This document shows, piece by piece, positions 1 to 10,014 of a stretch of 64,000 nt of DNA. The stretch is taken from positions 558,001-622,000 of the forward strand of contig NZ_CP023202.1 in NCBI RefSeq assembly GCF_000220705.2, given 5' to 3'. Under the pieces are notes generated by a model. That model saw only the letters and a list, made by a program, of their open reading frames with translations, was not told where the DNA came from and ran no database searches. The first letter of the stretch is position 1. Each line of letters starts with the position of its first letter. Source of the DNA: Streptomyces xinghaiensis S187. Its GTDB lineage: Bacteria; Actinomycetota; Actinomycetes; Streptomycetales; Streptomycetaceae. Position numbers and translations under genes: made by a program.

Positions 1-3000
1 ACTTCGGACGGGTCGGTGCCGGAGGTGTCCAGCCGCACGGGGTGGACGCCGGTGAACCAGCCCACCGTGCGCAGCACGTCGGTGCCGTCGAGCGGCTCGC
101 GCCCGTGGCCCTCGACGTCGACGAGCAGCGCGGTGCCGCTGTCCTGCCACCAGTGGGCGACGGCGGCGGCGAGGGCGGCGAGCAGGATGTCGTGCACACC
201 GCAGTGGAAGACCGCCGGGGCGCGGCTCACCAGTGTCCGCGCCTGCCGCGCGGGCACCACCAGGGTCCGGCGGCGCACCGTCGCGGCGGTGTCCCGCACG
301 GGGTCCGGCGCACCGATGCCGCGGGGCGGCCGGACGCCGTCGAGGAGAGCGGTCCAGGACGCCAGTTCGGCGGTCCGGGCCGGTTGGGCGGCCTGGGCGG
401 CCAGCAGGCCGGCCCACTGCCGGAAGGAGGTGGCGACGGGTTCGAGTCCCGGTTTCCGGCCGGCCTCGGCCGCCTCGTACGCGGCCCGCAGGTCGGGGGC
501 GAGGATGCGCCAGGACACGCCGTCCACGGAGAGGTGGTGCGCCACCAGCACGAGCCGGCCGGTCCGCTCCGGCCCGGCGTCCACCCACACCACCCGGAAC
601 ACCGCGCCGGCGCCCGGGTCCAGGCGCGCCACCGCGTCGCGCGCCACCCGTCCGGCGAGCGCGTCCAGGCCGGAGGCCGCGATCCCAGCGGCGTCCACGC
701 GGGTGACCAGGCCCGCGGCGTCGGCCGATCCGGGTTCGCCGGTCAGCAGACGCGGCCCGTTCTCGCCCGGGAGCACGCGGAGGCGCAGCATGGCGTGGGT
801 GTCGAGGACCGCGGCCACGGCGGCCACCAGGGCATCCCGCCGCAGCCCGGCCGGGGACCCGAGCACCACCCACTGGGCGAACGCGCCGCCGGTCACCCGC
901 TCACCGAGCTGCCGCATGACGGGGGTCCACTCCACCTCGCCGACGCCGTGGTCCGGGCCGGCCCCGGCGCGGTCGCCGAACCGGGCGATCGCCGCGAGTC
1001 CCGCGGGGGTCTCGTGCTCGAACACGTCCTGGGAGGTGAAGACCACGTCCTCGCTCCGGGCGCGGCTCACCAGCTGCATCGAGGTGATCGAGTCCCCGCC
1101 GAGCCCGAAGAAATTGTCGTCGGGTCCGACCCGCCCGGCTCCCAGCACCTCGGCGAACAGGGCGCACAGGATCGTCTCGGCCCGGCTTTCCGGTGCCCGT
1201 CCGGAGGCGTTGCCGGTGAGGTCCGGGGCGGGCAGGGCCTTCGTGTCGATCTTTCCGTGGCCGGTGACCGGCAGCGCGTCCAGGGTCACCACGGCCGCGG
1301 GCACCATGTACTCCGGAAGCGTCCCGGCGAGGTGCTCGCGCAGGGACCGCCCGTCCACCGCACCTCCGTACGGGACCGCGTAGCCGACCAGGCGGCGCTC
1401 GCCCGGGCGGTCCTCGCGGGCGACGACCACGGCCCGTTCGACGGCCGGGTGAGCGGAGAGGGCCGCCTCGATCTCGCCGAGTTCCACGCGGAAGCCGCGG
1501 ACCTTCACCTGGGCGTCGGCGCGGCCCGCGTAGACGAGCCGGCCGTCGGCGGTCCAGTGCGCGAGGTCGCCGGTGCGGTACATCCGCTCCCCGGGGGCGA
1601 ACGGGCAGGCGACGAACCGCTCGGCCGTCAGCCGCGCCCGCCCCAGGTAGCCGCGGGCCAGGCCCGCGCCCGCGAGGTACAGCTCGCCCGCCGTGCCCGG
1701 CGGTACGGGCTGCAGGAAGCCGTCGAGCACATAGGCCCGGGTGTTGCCGACGGGGCGGCCGATCGGCGGCGTGCCGGGGCCGTCCGGGGTCCGGTACAGG
1801 GTGGAGGTGACGGTCGCCTCGGTGACCCCGTACTCGTTGTACATCTCCCGGCCGGCCGACCAGCGCCGGCGCACGTCCTCGGGCGCGGGCTCGCCGCCGA
1901 GGACCAGCGTGCGCAGGTCGGGCAGGTCCTCCGGGGGGAGCTGCGCCAGCAGGGTCGGGGTCATCGCGACGCGGGTGATCCGCCGGTCGCGCATCAGCCC
2001 GACCAGTTCCTCACCGGTCGCGTGGAGCCGTCCCGGCGGGGCCAGCACCAGCCGCCCGCCCGCGCACAGCACCGGCCAGATGTCGGCCATCGAGACGTCG
2101 AAGCCGGGCGAGAGCAGTTGCAGCACCCGGCTGCCGGTGCCGAGGGCGTACCGATCGATGTGGACGGCCACGAGGTTGGCCAGTCCGCGGTGGGAGGTGA
2201 CCACGCCCTTGGGGGTTCCGGTCGACCCGGAGGTGTGGATCACGTAGGCCGCGTTCGCCGGGCTCAGCCGTGGCGGGCGCCAGGCGTCCGGGCCGTCACC
2301 GCCGGTACGCCCGGCCTCCGCGCTGCCGGCGCCGGCCTCGCCGAGGACCACGATGCGGCCGGGGAACGCCGCCGGCACCACGGCGCGGGTGTCCCGGGTG
2401 CACAGCAGTACCGGCGGGGCGACGTCGTCCAGCATCAGGCGCAGCCGGGCCGGGGGGTGGGCCGGGTCCATGGGCACGTAGACGCCGCCCGCCAGGGAGA
2501 TCGCCAGCAGGGCCGTGACGAGTTCCGCCGAACGGTCCGCGATGACGCCGACTCGGGTCTCCGGGCCCACGCCCGCGCCGGCCAGGTGGTGCGCCAGGCG
2601 CCGGGTCTCCGCGGAGAGTTCGCGGTAGGTCAGGGAGCGGCGGCCGTCCTCGACCGCCACGGCGCCGGGCACGGCCGCGGCCGCACGGGCGAACAGCTCC
2701 GGTGCCGGCACGTCCGGTTCCGCCGTGGCCGGGGGGTTCCACGTGTCCAGGACGAGGGCGCGCTCCGCCGTGTCCAGGACGCCGACCCGGCCCACCGGGG
2801 ACGCCGGGTCCGCCGTCATCCGTTCCAGCACCCGCGTCAGCCAGGAGACCAGTTCCCGGGCACGGCTCCGCCCGACCGCGTCCGGGCGGTGGACGAGGTG
2901 GCCGCGCAGCCGCTCGTCGGGCACCACGATCAGCGCCAGCGGGAAGTGGCCCATGTCCGTGGGCTCCCCGACGGGACGGATGGCCGGGGAGGCGGTGTCC

Positions 3001-6000
3001 CGCGCCGTCCGGGGCAGGTTCTCGTACACGACGAGCGTGTCGAAGACGGCGCCGGGGCCGGCGAGCCGGCGGATCTCCTGGAGCCCGGTGAACTGGCGGC
3101 CCATCTGCGCCACCTGCCGGTCCCGGAGACCGGCCAGCAGCTCCGCGACGGGCTGTTCCGGCACCAGTCCGACCCTCACCGGCAGGGTGTTGATGAAAGG
3201 GCCGACCGCCGACTCGGCCCCGGGCAGGTCCGCGGGACGGCCGGCCACCGTGGTGCCGAACACCACGTCGGTGCGCCCCACCAGACGTGCCAGCACCAGG
3301 GCCCAGGCGGCCTGTATGACGGTGTTCACGGTCACCCCGTGGGTGCGGGCCAGTTCCGTCACGCCGCGGGTGAGCTCCTCGGTGAACTCGAAGGACACCG
3401 GCTCCGGCAGCACCGGTGTGCTCACCCGGTCCTCGGGGGCCACCAGGGTCGGCTCCGCCGTGTCCGCGAGCTCCGCCCGCCAGGCCTCCCGTGCCGCGTC
3501 CCGGTCCTGCCGTTCCAGCCAGGCCAGGTACTCCCGGTACGAGGCCGGCGCCGGCAGCGCCCGCCCGTCGCCGTCGGCCGCGTACACCTCGGCCAGCTCG
3601 GCGAAGAGGACGGACATGGACCAGCCGTCGATGAGCGTGTGGTGGGCGGTGATGATCTGGCGGTACCGGTCCGCGCCGAGACGGACCAGCAGGAGCCGCA
3701 GCAGCGGGGCGGCCGCGAGGTCGAAACGTTCCGCCCGCTCGGCGCGGGCGAGCCGCGCGAGTTCCTCCCGGGCGGTGTCCTCCGGGAGGTGCGACAGGTC
3801 GGCCTCCCGCCAGGGCAGTGCCACGTCCCGGGCGATGACCTGCACGGTCTCTCCGGACTCGCGCCGGTGGAAACCGGCGCGCAGCACCTCGTGCCGGTCC
3901 AGCAGCGTCTGCCAGGACGCCCGGAGCCGGTCCGTGTCCAGCGGCCCGTCCAGGGCCAGCATGCGCCGGCTCGTGTACACGTCCGGGCCCCGGTCGTGGG
4001 AGGTGGCGTGGAAGAGCATGCCCTCCTGCAGTGGCGACAGCGGCCAGACGTCCACCAGACCGGGCACCCTGGCCCGCAAGTCGTCGAGTTCGCCGGGGCG
4101 CAGGGACGCCAGGAGGGAGCCGTCGCCCGCACGGTGGCCGCCGGCGGGCCCGGACTCCGCGGGGAGCGGCCCGGCGGCGGCCACCGCCGCCAGGCCGGCG
4201 GGGGTCTCGTGCTCGAACACGTCCTGCGGCTTGAAGAGCAGGCCGGCGCGGCGGGCGCGGGCGGCGAGCTGCATCGCCATGATCGAGTCCCCGCCCAGGG
4301 AGAAGAAGCTGTCCTCGGCGCCGACCCGCTCCAGGCCCAGCACCTCGGCGGAGAGCCGGCACAGCGTCTCCTCGACGGCGGTCCGGGGCGCACGGCCGGA
4401 GACCCGCTCGGCGAAGTCCGGGGCGGGCAGCGCCCTGCGGTCCACCTTGCCGTTGGCGGTGACCGGGAGCGCGTCCAGGACGAGGACGGCGGCCGGGACC
4501 ATGTACTCCGGCAGGATGCCGGCGGCATGCTCGCGCACGGCCCGCGGGTCGGGGGCTCCGGTTCCGTCCGGGGTGCCGGTTCCGTCCGGGACGACGTAGC
4601 CGACCAGGCGGCGTTCGCCCGGACGGTCCTCACGGGCCACCACCACCGCCTGCGCGACGGCCGGGTGGGTGGCCAGGGCCGCCTCCACCTCGCCCGGCTC
4701 CACCCGGAACCCGCGCAGCTTGACCTGGCCGTCCGCGCGGCCCACGAAGAGGAGTTCGCCGGTGCCGGTCCAGCGGACCAGGTCGCCGGTGCGGTACATC
4801 CGCTCGCCGGGGAGGAACGGGCAGGCGAGGAACCGCTCGGCCGTCGGGCCCGGCCGGTCCCAGTAGCCCCGGGCGAGGCCGGGCCCTGCGACGTACAGCT
4901 CCCCCACCGCACCGGGCGGTACCGGCTGGAGGAAGGCGTCGAGGACGAAGGTGCGCCGGCCGGGCAGCGGGCGGCCGATCGGCAGCACCTCCCCCAGCAC
5001 GCCACCGGGACGCAGCTCGTGCCAGGTCGCGCAGAGCGTGGTCTCCGTGGGCCCGTACAGATGACGGACGGACACCTCCGGGCACGCCTCCCGCACCCGG
5101 GCCACCGCCTCCGGCGGCACGACGTCACCGCCGGTCAGCACCTGGCGCAGGCCTCGGAAACACTCCGGCGCCTCGGCCGCGAGGACGCGGAACGAACCGG
5201 CGGTCAGGTGCACCGCTGTCAGCCCGTCACCGGCGACGCCCTCCCGCAGCCGTGCGGCCTCGACCGCTCCCGGCTCGGCGACGACGACCCGGGCGCCGGC
5301 GGCGAGCGGAACCCACACCTCGAACAGCGATACGTCGAACGCGTGCGGGGCGTGCATCAGCACCGCGTCATCCCGCCCGACCGACCACTCCCGCTCCCCG
5401 ACCAGCGCCGCCACACCGCCGTGCGGCACCGCCACACCCTTCGGCACCCCCGTCGAACCGGACGTGTACATCACATACGCCACGTCCCGCGGACCCACCG
5501 GAACGGACAACGGCACCTCCACGGCGGCCAGTTCGACCGCCAGGGCCGGGTCGTCCCATACCAGCACCCGCACGGCGCTGTCCTCCGGGATCACACCCCG
5601 CGTCGCCTCCGTACACAGCACCACCACCGGAGCGGCATCGGCCAGCACGAACGCCACCCGCTCCACCGGAGAACCGGCGTCCACCGGCACATACGCTGCC
5701 CCGGCCCTCCACACCCCGAGCAGCGCCACCAGCAGATCCGCCGACCGCTCCATCACCACCGCGACCCGCTCACCACGCCCCACACCCAGCGAGGACAGAA
5801 ACCCCGCCAGACGACCCGCTGCCCCGTCCAACTCCCCGTACGACAGCGACCGTTCACCCTCCACCACCGCCACCGCGCCCGGCGCCTCCCGCACCCGCCC
5901 CGCCACCAGCTCCGGCACGGACAGCCCCGGCGGCTCACCAGCCGTCGCACTCCAGCCCCCGACGATCCGCCCGTGTCCGGCCGCGTCCAGCACACCGATC

Positions 6001-7301
6001 CGGCCCACCGGCACCGACGGGTCAGCGACCACCCGCTCCATGAACGAGAGAAGGGACCGGTGGCCCGCACGCGCCCAGTCCTCGTCGTAGTGCGCCGCGT
6101 TGGCCTCCAGGGCCACCGCCATGCCCCGGTCGTCCGACCAGCCGCTGACCACCACGCCCACTTCCTCGACGCGCCGGCTCGACAGGTCGCGGACGATCCC
6201 CCGGCACTCTCCGAAACGCAGGTTGGCACCGAGGGGCAGGATGTTCACGGAGGGGCCGAAATGCCACCGGCCCCCACTCGGCCAGTCGAGCTCCTGGCGC
6301 AGCCGCTCGCCCCGGAAGCGCTGGTGCCCGAGGAGCCCGGTGGCCTCCCGCTCCGCCTCCCGCGCCAGTTCGGCCGGGTTCGCCGAGGGGCCGGCGGGCA
6401 GCCGGAACGGCAGCATGTTCGCCATCGTGCAGGGGGTCCGCCGCGCCTGGGCGCTCGTGCGCCCGGCGACGGGGATGCTGAGCACGGCCTCGTCCGCACC
6501 GGTCATCCGGCTGGTGAAGGCCGCCACCGCGGCGACGAGGAACCGGGGCCAGCTCACCTTCGCGCCGGCCGCGGCCGCGTGCAGGGCCGCCACCACGGGG
6601 GGCGGCAGATGGCCCGTGGCACGGACGACACCGCCGGGGGCGGCGGCCGGCCGGTGGCCGGGAACGGCCGCCGGATCGGGGCGGTCGGCGAAGCGGTCGT
6701 GCCAGTACTGCCGGTCGCGTGCGCACTGCTCGGACGCACGGTAGGCGGATTCCTGGGCCAGCAGTTCGCCGAGCGGGGCGTATCCGGGTGCCCGTAACGG
6801 CTCTCCGCGCAGCATCGCCGTGTAGAGGTCGGCGACGCGCCGCCCCATCAGGGAACAGGCGAAGCCGTCCATCAGCAGATGGTTGTAGCGCTGGTACCAG
6901 ATATGGCGGTCGGCCGCGAGCGTGAACAGCGCATGAGCGAAAAGTCCGCCCTCGGTGGGATCGTTCACCCGGCCCAGCTCGCCGCGCATCCACGTCCCGG
7001 CGGCCTGCCACGGATCCTTTTCCCCGCTGAGGTCGACGACCGGCATGCTCCATTCCGGCGGGGGGCCGATCCACTGGGAGACCCGGCCCGCGGAATCCTC
7101 GACGAAACGCACCCGCAGGATGTCGGTTTCCTCGACGGCCCGGCGCAACGCGAGTTCGAAGACCCGGGTGTCCACGGGGCCGAGGATTTCGATGTACTGG
7201 CCGATGTGGTAGAGCCCTCGAGAGCTCTCTATCCGCTGTGCCAGCCAGATTCCCTCCTGGCATTCGGACAGGGGCAGGGTGGAACCCTCCTGGCCGTTCA
7301 T
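1..7301 (-). CDS. Nonribosomal peptide synthetase (partial, C-terminus off the left edge): C-A(Hpg)-T-C-A-T-E
   Basis: Multimodular assembly-line enzyme, first gene downstream of the ABC exporter. ATG at 7301 follows AAGGGGG. Domains by DNA position: starter-like C (about 7270-6000) with an EntF-like WYQRYNHLLMDGF motif, so the usual HH is NH while the catalytic second His is kept; A1 (about 5960-4430) with core YTSGSTG; T1 with LGGDSI near 4300; LCL-type C with HHTLIDGWS near 3630; A2 (about 2730-1230); T2 with LGGDSI near 1100; an epimerization domain with HHLSVDGVSWRIL, EGHGRE and TVGWFT, cut by the window edge. My manual nine-residue code for A1 is D-V-F-H-L-G-L-L-C, one change from the DIFHLGLLC code known for 4-hydroxyphenylglycine. 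A2 reads D-V-A-A-V-G-E-V-T, which I cannot assign. The E domain implies a D-residue at module 2. Codon 169 is TTA (6795-6797). Confidence 0.96.
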   Translation of the reverse strand, partial: MNGQEGSTLPLSECQEGIWLAQRIESSRGLYHIGQYIEILGPVDTRVFELALRRAVEETDILRVRFVEDSAGRVSQWIGPPPEWSMPVVDLSGEKDPWQAAGTWMRGELGRVNDPTEGGLFAHALFTLAADRHIWYQRYNHLLMDGFACSLMGRRVADLYTAMLRGEPLRAPGYAPLGELLAQESAYRASEQCARDRQYWHDRFADRPDPAAVPGHRPAAAPGGVVRATGHLPPPVVAALHAAAAGAKVSWPRFLVAAVAAFTSRMTGADEAVLSIPVAGRTSAQARRTPCTMANMLPFRLPAGPSANPAELAREAEREATGLLGHQRFRGERLRQELDWPSGGRWHFGPSVNILPLGANLRFGECRGIVRDLSSRRVEEVGVVVSGWSDDRGMAVALEANAAHYDEDWARAGHRSLLSFMERVVADPSVPVGRIGVLDAAGHGRIVGGWSATAGEPPGLSVPELVAGRVREAPGAVAVVEGERSLSYGELDGAAGRLAGFLSSLGVGRGERVAVVMERSADLLVALLGVWRAGAAYVPVDAGSPVERVAFVLADAAPVVVLCTEATRGVIPEDSAVRVLVWDDPALAVELAAVEVPLSVPVGPRDVAYVMYTSGSTGVPKGVAVPHGGVAALVGEREWSVGRDDAVLMHAPHAFDVSLFEVWVPLAAGARVVVAEPGAVEAARLREGVAGDGLTAVHLTAGSFRVLAAEAPECFRGLRQVLTGGDVVPPEAVARVREACPEVSVRHLYGPTETTLCATWHELRPGGVLGEVLPIGRPLPGRRTFVLDAFLQPVPPGAVGELYVAGPGLARGYWDRPGPTAERFLACPFLPGERMYRTGDLVRWTGTGELLFVGRADGQVKLRGFRVEPGEVEAALATHPAVAQAVVVAREDRPGERRLVGYVVPDGTGTPDGTGAPDPRAVREHAAGILPEYMVPAAVLVLDALPVTANGKVDRRALPAPDFAERVSGRAPRTAVEETLCRLSAEVLGLERVGAEDSFFSLGGDSIMAMQLAARARRAGLLFKPQDVFEHETPAGLAAVAAAGPLPAESGPAGGHRAGDGSLLASLRPGELDDLRARVPGLVDVWPLSPLQEGMLFHATSHDRGPDVYTSRRMLALDGPLDTDRLRASWQTLLDRHEVLRAGFHRRESGETVQVIARDVALPWREADLSHLPEDTAREELARLARAERAERFDLAAAPLLRLLLVRLGADRYRQIITAHHTLIDGWSMSVLFAELAEVYAADGDGRALPAPASYREYLAWLERQDRDAAREAWRAELADTAEPTLVAPEDRVSTPVLPEPVSFEFTEELTRGVTELARTHGVTVNTVIQAAWALVLARLVGRTDVVFGTTVAGRPADLPGAESAVGPFINTLPVRVGLVPEQPVAELLAGLRDRQVAQMGRQFTGLQEIRRLAGPGAVFDTLVVYENLPRTARDTASPAIRPVGEPTDMGHFPLALIVVPDERLRGHLVHRPDAVGRSRARELVSWLTRVLERMTADPASPVGRVGVLDTAERALVLDTWNPPATAEPDVPAPELFARAAAAVPGAVAVEDGRRSLTYRELSAETRRLAHHLAGAGVGPETRVGVIADRSAELVTALLAISLAGGVYVPMDPAHPPARLRLMLDDVAPPVLLCTRDTRAVVPAAFPGRIVVLGEAGAGSAEAGRTGGDGPDAWRPPRLSPANAAYVIHTSGSTGTPKGVVTSHRGLANLVAVHIDRYALGTGSRVLQLLSPGFDVSMADIWPVLCAGGRLVLAPPGRLHATGEELVGLMRDRRITRVAMTPTLLAQLPPEDLPDLRTLVLGGEPAPEDVRRRWSAGREMYNEYGVTEATVTSTLYRTPDGPGTPPIGRPVGNTRAYVLDGFLQPVPPGTAGELYLAGAGLARGYLGRARLTAERFVACPFAPGERMYRTGDLAHWTADGRLVYAGRADAQVKVRGFRVELGEIEAALSAHPAVERAVVVAREDRPGERRLVGYAVPYGGAVDGRSLREHLAGTLPEYMVPAAVVTLDALPVTGHGKIDTKALPAPDLTGNASGRAPESRAETILCALFAEVLGAGRVGPDDNFFGLGGDSITSMQLVSRARSEDVVFTSQDVFEHETPAGLAAIARFGDRAGAGPDHGVGEVEWTPVMRQLGERVTGGAFAQWVVLGSPAGLRRDALVAAVAAVLDTHAMLRLRVLPGENGPRLLTGEPGSADAAGLVTRVDAAGIAASGLDALAGRVARDAVARLDPGAGAVFRVVWVDAGPERTGRLVLVAHHLSVDGVSWRILAPDLRAAYEAAEAGRKPGLEPVATSFRQWAGLLAAQAAQPARTAELASWTALLDGVRPPRGIGAPDPVRDTAATVRRRTLVVPARQARTLVSRAPAVFHCGVHDILLAALAAAVAHWWQDSGTALLVDVEGHGREPLDGTDVLRTVGWFTGVHPVRLDTSGTDPSE

Positions 7302-7394
7302 CACATTCCCCCTTCAGCGGGTGCCCGCTGCTTTTCGTCGGTCTTCGCCGGTCGTCGGCCCCTCCCGGCCGGCCCCGCGGCCGGCCGGAAGGCG

Positions 7395-9464
7395 CTAGTG
7401 CTCTTCGGAATGGCGGCGGACGACGAGGTCGCCGCCGGCCCCCGGCGGCACGGTTCCGCCCAGGGCGAGGGAGCCTCCGGCGACCGGCTGACGGGCCGCG
7501 AGGTCGCCGTCCCCGGCAACCGGTGCGGGAACCAGCGCCTCGTGGGCGTGTCCCCCGCCGTCGGAGCCGGTGCCGTTGGCGCCCGGCCGGTTGAACTGGG
7601 TGTGGTAGAGCTCGGCGTAGAGCCCGCCCCCCGCCAGCAGTTCCTCGTGCGTCCCGCTCTCGCGCACCCGGCCCCCGTCGATGACGAGGATCTGGTCGGC
7701 CTCGCGGATGGTGGACAGCCGGTGGGCGATGACCAGCGAGGTCCGGTCGCGCAGCGCGGTGGTCAGCGCCCGCTGGATGGCCGCCTCGGACTCGGAGTCC
7801 AGGTGCGCGGTGGCCTCGTCGAGCACCACGACGGAGGGGGCCTTCAGCAGCAGTCTGGCCAGGGCGAGCCGCTGCTTCTCCCCGCCCGAGAGCCGGTACC
7901 CGCGGTCGCCGACCACGGTGTCGAGGCCGCTCGGGAGCGAGGCGACGAGATCGCCGATCCGCGCGGACCGGCAGGCGTCGAGCAGTTCCCGCTCGGTGGC
8001 CTCGGGACGGGCGTAGAGGAGGTTTGCCCGGATCGTGTCGTGGTAGAAGTGGGCGTCCTGGCTGACCACGCCCACAACGTCGCGCAGGGAGTCGAGGGTG
8101 ACGTCGCGCAGGTCGTGGCCGTCGATGCGGACGGTGCCCGAGGTCGGGTCGTAGAGCCGGGACACCAGGTGGGTGGTGGTCGTCTTGCCCCCGCCCGACG
8201 GGCCGACGAGGGCCGTGAGTTTGCCGGCCGGCGCCCGGAAGCTGAGGTCGTGGAGGACTTCCGCCGTCTCCTTCTCCCGCTCGGCCGGGGAGAGCGCGCT
8301 GGACTCCAGGGAGACCAGGGAGACGTCGCCGGCGCGCGGATACCGGAACGACACCCCCTCGAACTCGATCTCCGGCGCGGGCCCGCCGCCCGGCGCGGGC
8401 AGGGCGACGGCGTCCGGGCTCTCCTCGATGAGCGGCTTGAGATCGAGGATCTCGAAGAGCCGGTCGAAACTGACCATCGCGGTCAGCGCGTTGGACTGCA
8501 TGGCGGAGAGCTGGGTGATCGGCCCGTAGAGCCGGCCGAGAAGAGCGGCCAGGGCCACCAGCGTGCCGATCTGGAAGACGTCGTTCAGGACCAGGCCGCC
8601 GCCGACGCCGTAGACGAGCGCGGTGGTGAGCGAGGCGAGCAGCGCCATGAAGATGAACGACAGCCGGCTGTAGACCGTCCAGACCACGCCGACCTCGCGC
8701 ACGGTGCGCGCCCGGGTCTCGAAGGCGTCCGCCTCCTCGCGCGGGCGGCCGTAGAGCTTGGCGAGCATGGCGCCGCCCGCGTTGAAGCGTTCGCTGATGA
8801 TGCCGCCCAGCTCGCCGTTGGCCTGCATCTGCTCGCGGGAGTAGCGCTGGAGGCGCCGTCCGACGTAGATGGCCGGGATGACGAACAGCGGCAGCATGCA
8901 CACGGCGATCAGGCTGATGAGCCAGGACAGATAGAACATCTCGGCGAGTACGAGGACCACGGTCAGCACGCTGGTCACCGACGTCAGCAGGGTGCTGAGA
9001 GCCTGCTGCGCCAGCATGACGTCACCGTTCAGCCGGCTGGCGAGCAGACCGATCTGGGTCCGGGTGAAGAACGCCATCGGCTGCCGCTGGACGTGCTTGA
9101 ACGTCTCGACCCGCAGATCGTGGCTGACGCCCTGTCCGATGCGCCCGGAGATGTAGCTCTGCCCGAGCTGCGCGAAGGCGTCGACGACGGCGAGTCCGGC
9201 GACGACGAGGGCGATGGTCGTGACCACGGCCATGTCGTCCCTGAGAATGCCGTCATCGATGATCTTCTTCAGCAGCAGTGGCGTGGACACGATGATGAGG
9301 GAATCCACCGCGGTGACGGCCAGCAGCAGGAACAGCGCACTCCGGTGCGGCCTCATATAAGCCAGCGCCCTGCGCACGGTCCCCGGCCGGAGCGTCTGTT
9401 TCTGCGCCGCGGCGGAATGCGGCCCCCCGACAGTGGGGCCACCAGGGCCTTGGGTTATCAACAC
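7395..9464 (-). CDS. ABC exporter, fused membrane and ATPase half-transporter (NRPS-cluster type)
   Basis: 689-residue half-transporter predicted to act as a homodimer at the membrane, probably exporting the peptide product or giving self-resistance. GTG at 9464 is preceded by a strong AGGAGG about 10 nt upstream, which decides the start. Six membrane helices occupy roughly residues 35-330. The ATPase domain follows with Walker A GPSGGGKTTTT, signature LSGGEKQRLALAR, Walker B VVVLDEATAHLD and an H-loop in IAHRLST. All catalytic motifs are intact. It lies 93 bp upstream of the NRPS in the same direction, so the two are likely cotranscribed. Substrate is inferred only from context. Confidence 0.93.
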   Translation of the reverse strand: MLITQGPGGPTVGGPHSAAAQKQTLRPGTVRRALAYMRPHRSALFLLLAVTAVDSLIIVSTPLLLKKIIDDGILRDDMAVVTTIALVVAGLAVVDAFAQLGQSYISGRIGQGVSHDLRVETFKHVQRQPMAFFTRTQIGLLASRLNGDVMLAQQALSTLLTSVTSVLTVVLVLAEMFYLSWLISLIAVCMLPLFVIPAIYVGRRLQRYSREQMQANGELGGIISERFNAGGAMLAKLYGRPREEADAFETRARTVREVGVVWTVYSRLSFIFMALLASLTTALVYGVGGGLVLNDVFQIGTLVALAALLGRLYGPITQLSAMQSNALTAMVSFDRLFEILDLKPLIEESPDAVALPAPGGGPAPEIEFEGVSFRYPRAGDVSLVSLESSALSPAEREKETAEVLHDLSFRAPAGKLTALVGPSGGGKTTTTHLVSRLYDPTSGTVRIDGHDLRDVTLDSLRDVVGVVSQDAHFYHDTIRANLLYARPEATERELLDACRSARIGDLVASLPSGLDTVVGDRGYRLSGGEKQRLALARLLLKAPSVVVLDEATAHLDSESEAAIQRALTTALRDRTSLVIAHRLSTIREADQILVIDGGRVRESGTHEELLAGGGLYAELYHTQFNRPGANGTGSDGGGHAHEALVPAPVAGDGDLAARQPVAGGSLALGGTVPPGAGGDLVVRRHSEEH

Positions 9465-9914
9465 GCGACGGAAACCTCCTGCGTCGGCTCTTCTGCTCTC
9501 TTGGCTGCCATGTCACGGAATGGTCCGCGGGCCTGCGGTTTGCGGTGACGGCGGGCCGGAACGGGGCCGGTTACAGCACAGCGATCAATTGCTTCCATCG
9601 ATTCCCCCCGCACGAGGACCATACCGTTCTGCATTTACCGCCGGCCAGGTATGACGGACGGTCCGGAGAATTGGACGGGATGAACAGGGCCGTTACCACG
9701 CCGACGGAAAGAGGAATGGAGGGCCGGCCGGACCGAAGTGTGAGAACGGCGGTGCAATGCCCCCGGATTATCCGTCCGGGGGACCGGATGCCGCGCGTCG
9801 CGCTTTTCACGGGGCGGAGGGAATTCCGCGGGCGCGGCCACCGGGAAACGGTGGTGTGCGGTGGACGGCGCCGCGCTGAGGGACTTTCTCAGAGCCCGGG
9901 AAGTGGTGCAAGTC

Positions 9915-9933
9915 CCGCCCGCTGGACGGGCGG
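9915..9933 (-). terminator. Possible terminator hairpin downstream of the StrR-like gene
   Basis: Perfect 7-bp arms (CCGCCCG / CGGGCGG) around a 5-nt loop, about 80 nt past the stop codon of the regulator. No T-run, as is usual in this GC range. Confidence 0.35.
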
Positions 9934-9958
9934 AGCGCCCGGCCGGAGCGCCCGGCCG
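9933..9958. repeat. Tandem duplication of a 13-bp unit
   Basis: Two perfect copies of gagcgcccggccg directly after the hairpin at 9915-9933. Likely slippage; no function visible. Confidence 0.6.
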
Positions 9959-10014
9959 GATGCCCGCCCCCCGGCGTCCAACCGGGCAGATTTCTCACTC
10001 GGACACCCGGACGG

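Larger units (their letters stand above)
9465..10014. other. Gene-free spacer between StrR-like gene and ABC exporter
   Basis: 550 bp without a convincing coding region. The part nearest the exporter (about 9560-9720) is richer in A/T than its surroundings and is the likely promoter region for the exporter-NRPS unit. The part nearest the StrR-like gene has a GC hairpin and a 13-bp tandem duplication. I searched by eye for the StrR-type GTTCGAC/GTCGAAC dyad and did not find it. Confidence 0.6.

Noticed and set aside
42..6797. A 2251-codon plus-strand open frame
   Set aside because: It is the antisense shadow of the NRPS, with low-complexity Gly/Arg/His composition and no domains; the minus strand has full C-A-T domain motifs.
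9571..9841. Small minus-strand open frames upstream of the exporter gene
   Set aside because: No ribosome site, no family features, and they lie in the likely promoter region.
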